A stretch of DNA of 5,425 nt from Rhodospirillaceae bacterium (GCA_002732845.1 NVSZ01000039.1:18715-24139), one strand, 5' to 3'. Positions 1-5,330 are shown, counted from the stretch's first letter. Numbers and translations: made by a program. Notes: a model not told the origin generated them from the letters alone.

Positions 1-1
1 T

Positions 2-1435
2 ACGGTTTTGGGCCTGATGAAGCGCGCCCACAACGCGGCAAAGGTCGATGCCGTAATTTCTGAGGCCCGCAATGCTCGCCCGGGCGTGACCTTTAGTGCC
101 GACGTTATCGCAGGCTTTCCCGGCGAAACCGATGATCTGTTTGCAAATACCGTGAAAGCCGTCAAACGCTGGGGCTTTACCGATATAAAGGTCTTCCCCT
201 TTCGCGCCCTGCCCAATACTTCATCTGCCGAATTTTCCGATCTGGTGGCGGACACCGTCCTTAAAAACCGCGTCACTCAGCTTCAAAATATTGCGACATC
301 TGCGCGCGATAAACAGTTAAACGTACTGACCGGAAAAGTTCACGCGGTGTTGATGGAAACGGACTCTTTTGGCCGCACCGAAAGCTTTGCCCCGGTGCGT
401 CTGGCCAAGCCCGTGGGCATTGGACAAATTGTCAATGTCGCCATCACCGCCCTGAAAGACGGCGAATTGCGGGGCTCTGCCATGGGCGATTACACCACCA
501 CCAGCGGCGACAGTGCGGGCGGATGGTTGAAAAAAATGCGCACGGGACTGGGCAAATCGTCTGAAAAGATGACGTCTGGCATCGGCCAAGTGTTTACGGT
601 GCGCCGCCGTTTGGACGATGATGCACTGGAAGAATTGGAAGAGGTCCTCATCACCGCAGATTTGGGCGTCAGCACGGCGATGAAGCTGATCCAAAACCTA
701 TCGAAAACACGCTTTGATAAAGAAGTTGATGACCGGGAAGTGCGCGAAGCCTTTGCCGCCCAAATCGAAGAAATTTTAACCCCGGTCGCCAAGCCTCTGA
801 TCATCAATTCCACCCTAAAACCCCATGTGATTTTGGTGTGTGGGGTGAATGGGTCGGGTAAAACGACCACCATTGGCAAGTTGACCAAACGCTTCACCGA
901 CGAAGGAAAATCGGTAATGCTGGCCGCCGGAGACACCTTTCGCGCCGCAGCCATTGAACAGCTGCAAGTCTGGGGCGAACGCACGGGGGCGCCGGTCATC
1001 GCTCGCGAAATCGGATCAGATTCTGCGGGACTGGCTTATGATGCCTTGGAACAGGCCCGCGCCGAATGTGTTGATGTGTTGATCATCGACACCGCCGGGC
1101 GTCTGCAAAACAAAACCCACCTGATGGAAGAGCTGGAAAAGGTCGTGCGGGTCATGAAAAAAATCGACCCTGATACGCCGCATGATACACTGTTGGTGCT
1201 GGACGCGACCATCGGCCAAAACGCGCATTCTCAAGTCGAAGCCTTTCACAAATCGGTGAATGTAAGCGGCTTGGTGATGACCAAATTGGACGGCACAGCC
1301 AAGGGCGGCGTTGTTGTGGCCTTGGCTGATAAGTTTAACCTGCCCGTGCATGCCATCGGTGTGGGCGAAGCCGTTGACGACTTGCAAGCCTTCAGCGCCA
1401 AGGATTTTGCCCGCAACCTGATGGGCCTCGGCTAA
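2..1435 (+). CDS. mtaB-ftsY: MtaB C-terminal part fused in frame to complete FtsY (5' partial)
   Basis: The frame is open from base 2, the window edge, to the TAA at 1433-1435, so the 5' end lies outside. The first ~157 residues are the C-terminal part of MtaB, the radical-SAM/4Fe-4S enzyme that methylthiolates t6A37 of tRNAs reading ANN codons. The signature is ADVIAGFPGETDDLF (about 31-45 counting from base 8), then VFPFRALPNT, and finally a small beta-rich TRAM-like segment ending near DGELRGS. The radical-SAM cysteine motif is upstream and not visible. No stop codon follows; the frame passes through a Gly/Ser/Thr-rich linker (GDYTTTSGDSAGG) into the FtsY N-domain at about residue 173. MtaB and FtsY are normally separate proteins, so this is a real fusion, a pair with internal initiation, or a lost stop through an indel. 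The MtaB identity and the open frame are firm; how the protein is made is not. Confidence 0.75.
   Translation, partial: TVLGLMKRAHNAAKVDAVISEARNARPGVTFSADVIAGFPGETDDLFANTVKAVKRWGFTDIKVFPFRALPNTSSAEFSDLVADTVLKNRVTQLQNIATSARDKQLNVLTGKVHAVLMETDSFGRTESFAPVRLAKPVGIGQIVNVAITALKDGELRGSAMGDYTTTSGDSAGGWLKKMRTGLGKSSEKMTSGIGQVFTVRRRLDDDALEELEEVLITADLGVSTAMKLIQNLSKTRFDKEVDDREVREAFAAQIEEILTPVAKPLIINSTLKPHVILVCGVNGSGKTTTIGKLTKRFTDEGKSVMLAAGDTFRAAAIEQLQVWGERTGAPVIAREIGSDSAGLAYDALEQARAECVDVLIIDTAGRLQNKTHLMEELEKVVRVMKKIDPDTPHDTLLVLDATIGQNAHSQVEAFHKSVNVSGLVMTKLDGTAKGGVVVALADKFNLPVHAIGVGEAVDDLQAFSAKDFARNLMGLG
482..1435 (+). CDS. ftsY: FtsY, signal recognition particle receptor GTPase (module of the fused frame, possible own start)
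   Basis: FtsY docks SRP-ribosome complexes at the inner membrane through its GTPase, paired with that of Ffh. From the ATG at 482 the module has 317 residues and keeps all SRP-GTPase elements. Numbered from base 8, these are: N-domain helices (LDDDALEELEEVLITADLGV, 202-221), P-loop GVNGSGKTTT (279-288), DTFRAAA (309-315), DTAGRLQ (361-367), TKLDGTAKGG (425-434) and GVGEAVDDL (451-459). The amphipathic membrane-targeting stretch WLKKMRTGLGK (173-183) is present, while the long acidic A-domain of enterobacterial FtsY is absent, as is usual in alphaproteobacteria. The ATG at 482 is the best independent start, but its ribosome binding site is weak (GCGGGG). A TTG at 527 and an ATG at 536 are other in-frame options, and the latter would cut into the targeting helix. 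The function is very secure; the start is not. Confidence 0.9.
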   Translation: MGDYTTTSGDSAGGWLKKMRTGLGKSSEKMTSGIGQVFTVRRRLDDDALEELEEVLITADLGVSTAMKLIQNLSKTRFDKEVDDREVREAFAAQIEEILTPVAKPLIINSTLKPHVILVCGVNGSGKTTTIGKLTKRFTDEGKSVMLAAGDTFRAAAIEQLQVWGERTGAPVIAREIGSDSAGLAYDALEQARAECVDVLIIDTAGRLQNKTHLMEELEKVVRVMKKIDPDTPHDTLLVLDATIGQNAHSQVEAFHKSVNVSGLVMTKLDGTAKGGVVVALADKFNLPVHAIGVGEAVDDLQAFSAKDFARNLMGLG

Positions 1436-1438
1436 TCT

Positions 1439-1446
1439 TAAGGTGA
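1439..1446 (+). promoter_or_regulatory. Ribosome binding site of the globin gene
   Basis: TAAGGTGA lies 7 bases before the ATG at 1454, only three bases after the ftsY stop. It fixes the globin start and suggests the globin is translated from the ftsY transcript. Confidence 0.6.
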
Positions 1447-1453
1447 TATCGCT

Positions 1454-1834
1454 ATGGAAACGCCAGATATTGAATTTCAAGACGAGGCCAACACCCTTAA
1501 TTTTCAAAGCGCATCCGATAAGTTTTATAATGTTCTGCAAAACGACCTGCCAGAGTTTACACAGTTGTTTACGAACCCTGAAAAACAACACATGATGTTT
1601 TATGCGGCGTTACGCAGCATCGACGGTTTAAAAGACAACAAAACAAAGTTGGCCGTGTACCTGCGCAGCATTGGCGTTAAACATAAAATGTTGGGGTTAA
1701 CCCACTATCACATGGAAATTGGCCGGAACGCCTTTGAACAGGCTATTTTCGCTGGTGGAAAAGACTTAACCCACGACCAACGTCAGTTTTACATCGATTC
1801 TTTTTCACAAATTGAAAAGAACATGGGCTTTTAA
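1454..1834 (+). CDS. Small single-domain globin (flavohaemoglobin-type fold)
   Basis: I read this 126-residue cytoplasmic protein as a haem globin. Compared from memory with E. coli Hmp, KFYNVLQNDLPEFTQLF (23-39) matches the B helix and CD corner. Tyr25 falls at the distal B10 position and Phe39 at CD1. IGVKHKMLGLTHYHMEIGR (73-91) matches the F helix region, with His77 as the proximal F8 haem ligand. The protein is shorter than the usual ~140 residues because the A helix and the CD loop are reduced; the E7 residue falls on Lys44 or Gln45. No reductase or signalling domain is attached. TyrB10 is typical of globins that bind O2 or NO tightly, so NO/O2 binding or sensing is plausible but inferred. 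The gene starts 18 bases after ftsY, and its stop is one base before the FecR-domain gene, so it probably belongs to an operon with it. It contains no cysteine. Confidence 0.72.
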   Translation: METPDIEFQDEANTLNFQSASDKFYNVLQNDLPEFTQLFTNPEKQHMMFYAALRSIDGLKDNKTKLAVYLRSIGVKHKMLGLTHYHMEIGRNAFEQAIFAGGKDLTHDQRQFYIDSFSQIEKNMGF

Positions 1835-1835
1835 G

Positions 1836-2483
1836 ATGATCCAGAACACCCTAAAGACAGCTTATATAAAGACACTTTTGGCCCTCGCCTTATTGCTCTG
1901 CATCTCTGTCCCTCTTTCGGCCCAAGCCGCTCAAGAGATCGCTGAAGTGACGCGCCTCAAACAGGCCGCCAGCCTGCTGCGGAACGGCGTTGAACAAGCC
2001 TTGCATATAAATGTAAAACTTCAACGCGAAGATATCATCACCACCCAAGATGACACCCGCCTTGAAATCACCTTTGTGGATGGCACGGTTCTGACCATGG
2101 GGGAACAGGCCCGCCTGACGTTGGATGATTTTGTTTATGACCCCGAAAACAGCCGCGCAAACTTGTCCGTTTCGATGTTCGAAGGGGCTTTTCTGTTTGT
2201 ATCAGGCCTGATGGGAAAACAAAAAACCAAGGACATGAAAATCACAACGCCGCTGGCCACCATAGGCATCCGCGGCACAACGTTCTGGGGGGGCGCTTTG
2301 GATAATCCCTTGGACGTTTTGTTGTTGGAGGGAGAAATCGATGTGGTGACCTCACGCGGCTCAGTGTTACTGGACGAAGATGGCCAAGGCACCACCGTTA
2401 GCGCCCCAAACCAAGCCCCCACAAAACCTATTTTTTGGCCTGAAGCCAAACGTCAAAGGGCCTTTGCCAGCGTCGCTTTTTAA
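1836..2483 (+). CDS. Secreted FecR-domain protein
   Basis: This 215-residue protein has a clear Sec signal peptide: Lys residues at 7 and 12, a hydrophobic core at about 13-27, and a cleavage site near AQA|A (29-32). It should therefore act in the periplasm or on the surface. The mature part is a FecR domain (PF04773 type): LLRNGVEQAL, REDIITTQDDTRLEITFVDG (64-83), LTLDDFVYDP, a G-x-x-x-x-VSG segment, then TTPLATIGIRGTTF (137-150), the hallmark end of the fold. There is no transmembrane helix beyond the signal and no FecI sigma factor or TonB receptor nearby, so a classical iron-dicitrate signalling role is unlikely. Stand-alone FecR-domain proteins of this kind have no well-defined role. I chose the ATG at 1836 because it opens directly on the signal peptide; a TTG at 1812 would add eight residues overlapping the globin. 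It has no good ribosome binding site of its own, so translation is probably coupled to the globin stop one base upstream. Confidence 0.82.
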   Translation: MIQNTLKTAYIKTLLALALLLCISVPLSAQAAQEIAEVTRLKQAASLLRNGVEQALHINVKLQREDIITTQDDTRLEITFVDGTVLTMGEQARLTLDDFVYDPENSRANLSVSMFEGAFLFVSGLMGKQKTKDMKITTPLATIGIRGTTFWGGALDNPLDVLLLEGEIDVVTSRGSVLLDEDGQGTTVSAPNQAPTKPIFWPEAKRQRAFASVAF

Positions 2484-2487
2484 AATC

Positions 2488-2509
2488 TCAAATTATTTTC
2501 AAATTATTT
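2488..2509. repeat. Perfect 11-bp tandem repeat, two copies
   Basis: TCAAATTATTT occurs twice head to tail (2488-2498 and 2499-2509), starting five bases after the fecR-domain stop. The flanks ATCTC (2485-2489) and GAGAT (2511-2515) could also pair as an imperfect, AT-rich stem. This may be a weak 3' end structure, but there is no GC-rich stem with a T run, so I do not call it a terminator. Confidence 0.7.
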
Positions 2510-2516
2510 CGAGATC

Positions 2517-2532
2517 TGTGGGTTAAATCACA
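2517..2532. promoter_or_regulatory. CRP-like binding site 1
   Basis: TGTGG-GTTAAA-TCACA matches the CRP consensus TGTGA-N6-TCACA at nine of ten fixed positions with the exact 6-bp spacing. It also forms a short inverted repeat (CTGTG...CACAG, 2516-2533). It lies 33 bases after the upstream stop and about 208 bases before the lipoprotein ATG. The regulator is inferred; a CRP/FNR-family protein is the natural candidate. Confidence 0.45.
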
Positions 2533-2567
2533 GGCTGGGGCGTTGTCCCTATGTTAAACCCAAACAA

Positions 2568-2583
2568 ACAGGTAAAGACCTGT
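2568..2583. repeat. Perfect 6-bp inverted repeat with 4-base loop
   Basis: ACAGGT-AAAG-ACCTGT is a perfect inverted repeat between the two CRP-like sites. It could be an operator or a small RNA hairpin. The following sequence is AT-rich but lacks a T run, so an intrinsic terminator is not well supported. Confidence 0.5.
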
Positions 2584-2627
2584 ATGAATTTATTAATTAA
2601 GTATTAACTAAATATTTTTACACCAAA

Positions 2628-2643
2628 TGTGATACAGATCACT
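2628..2643. promoter_or_regulatory. CRP-like binding site 2
   Basis: TGTGATACAGATCACT fits TGTGA-N6-TCACA at nine of ten fixed positions, and the preceding AAA also fits the extended E. coli CRP consensus. Its centre is 111 bp from site 1 and about 60 bp upstream of the start point predicted from the -10-like hexamer at 2684-2689. That is the classical class I activator position. It is the stronger of the two sites. Confidence 0.55.
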
Positions 2644-2683
2644 AACAACATAAGCTCAATGTGTAACAATACAAATAATGAGA

Positions 2684-2689
2684 TATATA
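2684..2689 (+). promoter_or_regulatory. Possible -10 element for the lipoprotein gene
   Basis: TATATA lies in a very AT-rich stretch and would start transcription near 2696, about 44 bases before the ATG. There is no good -35 hexamer at the expected spacing, which fits an activator-dependent promoter served by the CRP-like site upstream. TATTAT at 2692-2697 is an equally possible -10. In such AT-rich DNA either match could be chance. Confidence 0.25.
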
Positions 2690-2739
2690 CTTATTATTCA
2701 TTACTGTATTTCTTAAACATTTACTTATGGAATAGTCAC

Positions 2740-3186
2740 ATGAAACAGTTCACGTGCAAAAAATATAGAAATCTATTCAATATCATTGCTGCATGCGGTT
2801 TATTAGCATCCCTTTCAGGCTGCATCGTTGCCGTTCCTCCGGCTATTCAATTGGTTTCTTTCGCCTTGGATGGGGTAAGTTACGTGACCACCGGAAAAAG
2901 CGTAACGGATCACGCAATTTCAACCATCACCGCAAAAGACTGTGCCATGAGCCGGATTTTAGATGGCGGAGACATTTGTTCGGAAATCCCCGTCGAAATC
3001 GCCTTGTTACCAGATGGCACACCCGCCCCCCACGCCGGTGAAGCGGCGCGGGCGATGTTAGCATCAGCCGATGACGCAGCCTTTCAAAAATCTTTTCAAG
3101 CCCTTAGCGAAACGGATGTTGAAAACATTGATCAGTTTGATGGGGAAACATTCGATACCGCCGCAGCGCAAAATTCTCTGCTTTAA
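2740..3186 (+). CDS. Small lipoprotein of unknown function
   Basis: The protein has 148 residues from the ATG at 2740. A basic N-terminus (MKQFTCKKYR) and a hydrophobic stretch lead to the lipobox LSGC (25-28), so Cys28 should be lipidated and the protein anchored in the envelope. The residue after it is Ile, not Asp, so outer-membrane sorting is possible. The mature part begins with a hydrophobic segment (IVAVPPAIQLVSFALDGVSY), followed by TGKSVTDHAISTITAKDC and a second cysteine in GGDIC, a DC-x(13)-C pattern that could form a disulfide. The C-terminal third is rich in Ala, Asp and Glu and probably flexible. I recall similar small lipoproteins in alphaproteobacteria but no named function. 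The start at 2740 has GGAA eight bases upstream and gives a proper signal peptide; an upstream GTG at 2629 would add 37 residues rich in Asn and Tyr and would overlap the regulatory site. Confidence 0.8.
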   Translation: MKQFTCKKYRNLFNIIAACGLLASLSGCIVAVPPAIQLVSFALDGVSYVTTGKSVTDHAISTITAKDCAMSRILDGGDICSEIPVEIALLPDGTPAPHAGEAARAMLASADDAAFQKSFQALSETDVENIDQFDGETFDTAAAQNSLL

Positions 3187-3201
3187 AAAGAAAACACGCT
3201 C

Positions 3202-3207
3202 TATACT
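3202..3207 (+). promoter_or_regulatory. Possible -10 element placing the start point at the ATG (leaderless)
   Basis: TATACT matches the -10 consensus at five of six positions and lies seven bases before the ATG at 3214. Transcription from it would begin at or next to the start codon. No ribosome binding site precedes this ATG, which fits a leaderless mRNA. There is no convincing -35. Confidence 0.3.
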
Positions 3208-3213
3208 TTATGT

Positions 3214-4080
3214 ATGAGCAACACCAGCCACACAACGTCTGACCACACAGCGTCTGAAAAAATTGGTCCGGGATGTCTTTCGAATCAGGAAAGCTCCGGG
3301 CCATTATTATGTGCGGACGAACCCCTGCCCTTTGAAATTTATAACGGCGAAGGCCCATCTCCTTTGGTGATTGTCAGCGATCACGCCAGTAATGTTGTGC
3401 CAAGAAAATTAGATCACTTAGGCCTGTCTTTAGAACATTTTGACCGTCACATCGCCTATGACATTGGGGCCGACTGTATCACCCGGTGTCTGGCCGACCG
3501 TTTGGGCGCACGCGCGGTGCTGGCGAAATATTCTCGATTGGTGGTGGATGTTAACCGTGACCCCAGCGATCCCGGATGTATGCCCCAAATAAGCGATCAG
3601 ACTTTGGTTCCCGGCAACCAAGACTTAAGCGGCCCCTGCCATGCCCAACGTATCGCAGAAATTCACACCCCCTATCACAAAGCCATCAACGCAGAGATTA
3701 CGAAGATCACCGCCCGCGATGGCCGCCCACCCGCGCTGTTTTCCATTCACAGTTTCACCCCGTCCATGAACGGTGCCGATCGCATTTGGGATGTTGGCGT
3801 TTTGTGGAACAAAGACCCGCGCATGTCTTCGGCCCTGATCGAACACTTAGGCCGTTGGGATGGTTTGCATGTGGGCGACAACCAGCCTTATTCCGGGACC
3901 GAATGGGCCTATACCATTGACACCCACGGCACCGATGTGGGCCTTGCCAATTGTGCCATCGAAATCCGCCAAGACCATTGCGGCACTATCGAAGAAGCCA
4001 GCCATTGGGCCGACATTTTGGCTGATGCCCTGCGTCATATTCTTACATTGGATAATTTGCACCAGCTTCAAAAATACTAA
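3214..4080 (+). CDS. N-formylglutamate amidohydrolase family protein
   Basis: This 288-residue protein belongs to the N-formylglutamate amidohydrolase (FGase, PF05013) family, zinc hydrolases that release formate and glutamate from N-formylglutamate in one route of histidine breakdown. The family core is complete: VIVSDHASN (52-60), DRHIAYDIGA (77-86), YSRLVVDVNRDP (106-117), FSIHSFTP (176-183), DNQPYSG (222-228) and AIEIRQD (248-254). The conserved His and Glu residues in these blocks are the likely metal and catalytic residues. No hut genes are near, so the true substrate may be another N-acyl amino acid or amide. The first ~32 residues (Ser/Thr-rich) extend beyond the usual family start, yet no other in-frame start exists close to the domain, so ATG 3214 is kept. 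It has no signal peptide and is presumably cytoplasmic. The stop overlaps the ribosome binding site of the ligase gene downstream, indicating one operon. Confidence 0.85.
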   Translation: MSNTSHTTSDHTASEKIGPGCLSNQESSGPLLCADEPLPFEIYNGEGPSPLVIVSDHASNVVPRKLDHLGLSLEHFDRHIAYDIGADCITRCLADRLGARAVLAKYSRLVVDVNRDPSDPGCMPQISDQTLVPGNQDLSGPCHAQRIAEIHTPYHKAINAEITKITARDGRPPALFSIHSFTPSMNGADRIWDVGVLWNKDPRMSSALIEHLGRWDGLHVGDNQPYSGTEWAYTIDTHGTDVGLANCAIEIRQDHCGTIEEASHWADILADALRHILTLDNLHQLQKY

Positions 4081-4085
4081 GGAGG
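4079..4085 (+). promoter_or_regulatory. Strong ribosome binding site for the ligase gene
   Basis: AAGGAGG overlaps the stop codon of the upstream gene and lies six bases before the ATG at 4092. It is the strongest Shine-Dalgarno sequence in the window. It fixes the ligase start and suggests coupled but efficient translation. Confidence 0.75.
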
Positions 4086-4091
4086 GACATC

Positions 4092-5225
4092 ATGACGATC
4101 AAAGAGCCCCGCTTTACCATTGGTATCGAAGAAGAATATCTGCTGGTTGATCAACAAAGCCGCGCGCTGGCCAGCGAGCCTCCTGCGGAAATGCTCGCCA
4201 AATGTGATGTGTGCAGCAAGGGTTTGGTGCAGCCTGAATTCTTAAAAGCGCAAATTGAGGTGGGCACAAAAGTTTGCGCTACAGTCGGCGAAGCTCGCGC
4301 GCAGTTGGGCGAATTGCGGGGCAGTGTGGCCCAAGTCGCAAACGAATACGGGCTGGCCCCCATAGCAGCTTCGACCCACCCCTTTGCATCATGGAAAAAA
4401 CAAGTCCACACCGACAAGGCCCGCTATCATGCCTTGGCCGAAGAACTGCAAAGCGTGGTGCGGCGTTTGTTGATTTGTGGCATGCACGTTCATGTCGGCA
4501 TCGAAGACGATGATCTGCGCATTGATCTGTTGAACCAGGCCAGTTATTTCCTCCCTCACCTGTTGGCGTTGTCGACCTCATCCCCGTTTTGGCGCGGTGA
4601 AGATACCGGGCTTAAGTCCTATCGTTTAAGTGTGTTCGATGAATTGCCGCGTTCCGGCTTGCCCGAACGTTTTGACACCTTTGACGAATATGAACGTCAC
4701 GTCAAAATCCTCACCGATGTTGGCGTGATCCCCGACAGTTCTATGTTGTGGTGGGATATTCGTCCGTCCAAAACCTATCCGACTTTGGAATTGCGCATCA
4801 CCGATGTGTGTACCCGGCTGCAAGACGCCGGCGCCGTGGCGGCTTTGTATCAATGTATTTTGCGGATGCTGTACCGTTTTCGACGGTCTAACCAGCGCTG
4901 GCGCAAATACGCCAATATGCTGATCAGCGAAAATCGTTGGCGCGCCCAACGTTATGGCATTGACCAAGGTCTGATTGATTTTGGACGCGGTGAATTGGTG
5001 CCGTTTGATGAATTGATGGACGAACTGTTGGATATGTTGAGCGAAGACGGTGAAGCGCTGAACTGCCAAGCTGAACTGGCCCACGTGCGCACAATCTTAA
5101 CCCAAGGCACCAGCGCCCACAAACAAAGGCAAATCTTTCAAGAGCTTTTGAAAGCCGGACAAAGCCATGAAGAGGCTCTGCATGGTGTGGTGGATTGGTT
5201 GATTAAAACCACCGTTGAAGATTGA
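4092..5225 (+). CDS. ybdK: YbdK-type carboxylate-amine ligase (GCS2 family)
   Basis: The 377-residue protein matches the length and motifs of the YbdK/GCS2 family (PF04107), ATP-dependent ligases related to glutamate-cysteine ligase. The motifs, in order, are FTIGIEEEYLLVD (8-20, acidic Mg-ATP site), KAQIEVGT (52-59), CGMHVHVGI (129-137), STSSPFWRGEDTGLKSYR (161-178), WWDIRPS (220-226) with TLELRITDVC (231-240), and ENRWRAQRYG (280-289). No expected block is missing. E. coli YbdK has only weak glutamate-cysteine ligase activity in vitro and its natural substrate is unknown, so forming an amide between a carboxylate and an amine is the safe description. The gene is 11 bases downstream of the amidohydrolase gene. 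The pair could make and hydrolyse, or remodel, glutamyl-type amides. No clear intrinsic terminator follows. Confidence 0.88.
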   Translation: MTIKEPRFTIGIEEEYLLVDQQSRALASEPPAEMLAKCDVCSKGLVQPEFLKAQIEVGTKVCATVGEARAQLGELRGSVAQVANEYGLAPIAASTHPFASWKKQVHTDKARYHALAEELQSVVRRLLICGMHVHVGIEDDDLRIDLLNQASYFLPHLLALSTSSPFWRGEDTGLKSYRLSVFDELPRSGLPERFDTFDEYERHVKILTDVGVIPDSSMLWWDIRPSKTYPTLELRITDVCTRLQDAGAVAALYQCILRMLYRFRRSNQRWRKYANMLISENRWRAQRYGIDQGLIDFGRGELVPFDELMDELLDMLSEDGEALNCQAELAHVRTILTQGTSAHKQRQIFQELLKAGQSHEEALHGVVDWLIKTTVED

Positions 5226-5238
5226 ATGCGTGAATAAC

Positions 5239-5258
5239 TTATCCCCAACTTTTCCACA
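5239..5258 (+). promoter_or_regulatory. Two DnaA-box-like sequences in tandem
   Basis: TTATCCCCA (5239-5247) and TTTTCCACA (5250-5258) each differ from the DnaA box TTATCCACA at one base. They have the same orientation and are 11 bp apart start to start, about one helical turn. They lie in the gap upstream of gapR and could bind DnaA, but two boxes alone do not make an origin. Confidence 0.4.
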
Positions 5259-5316
5259 TGGACGAAAACGGGTGCGAAGAGTAATCTCGCCTTCAACTTA
5301 ACCCTTTGGATATCGT

Positions 5317-5325
5317 AAAAGAGGA
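5317..5325 (+). promoter_or_regulatory. Ribosome binding site of gapR
   Basis: AAAAGAGGA ends five bases before the ATG at 5331. It supports this start codon for the truncated gene at the window edge. Confidence 0.6.
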
Positions 5326-5330
5326 TTCTT

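Noticed and set aside
1016..1591. Long antisense open frame of 191 codons across ftsY and the globin gene
   Set aside because: It spans a gene boundary on the opposite strand, shows no recognisable domain, and is a shadow of strongly conserved FtsY coding sequence. Other antisense frames (for example 317-694, 490-999 and 4626-5084) were rejected for the same reason.
1812..1835. TTG at 1812 as start of the FecR-domain protein
   Set aside because: It would add eight residues inside the globin coding sequence in front of a signal peptide that starts naturally at the ATG at 1836.
2287..2293. Run of seven G residues in the FecR-domain gene as a phase-variation switch
   Set aside because: The run is short for contingency loci and is explained by the Trp-Gly-Gly codons after the conserved RGTTF motif. 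The frame is intact.
2485..2533. Intrinsic terminator after the FecR-domain gene
   Set aside because: The possible stems are short, AT-rich or imperfect, and no T run follows. The CTGTG...CACAG hairpin is better explained as a CRP-like site.
2629..2739. GTG at 2629 as start of the lipoprotein
   Set aside because: The added 37 residues are Asn/Tyr-rich, AT-biased, lack a ribosome binding site, overlap the CRP-like site and would bury the lipoprotein signal peptide internally.
2793..3041. Second + strand open frame of 82 codons inside the lipoprotein gene
   Set aside because: It is an out-of-frame reading of the lipoprotein gene, giving an Arg-rich product with no domain.
5239..5258. Replication origin at the DnaA-like boxes
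   Set aside because: Only two imperfect boxes, no AT-rich unwinding region of note in the short gap, and no typical origin neighbour genes in view.
5269..5295. Terminator hairpin between the ligase and gapR genes
   Set aside because: Only about four base pairs (GCGA/TCGC) can form around the GCGAAGAG...TCTCGC stretch and there is no T run.
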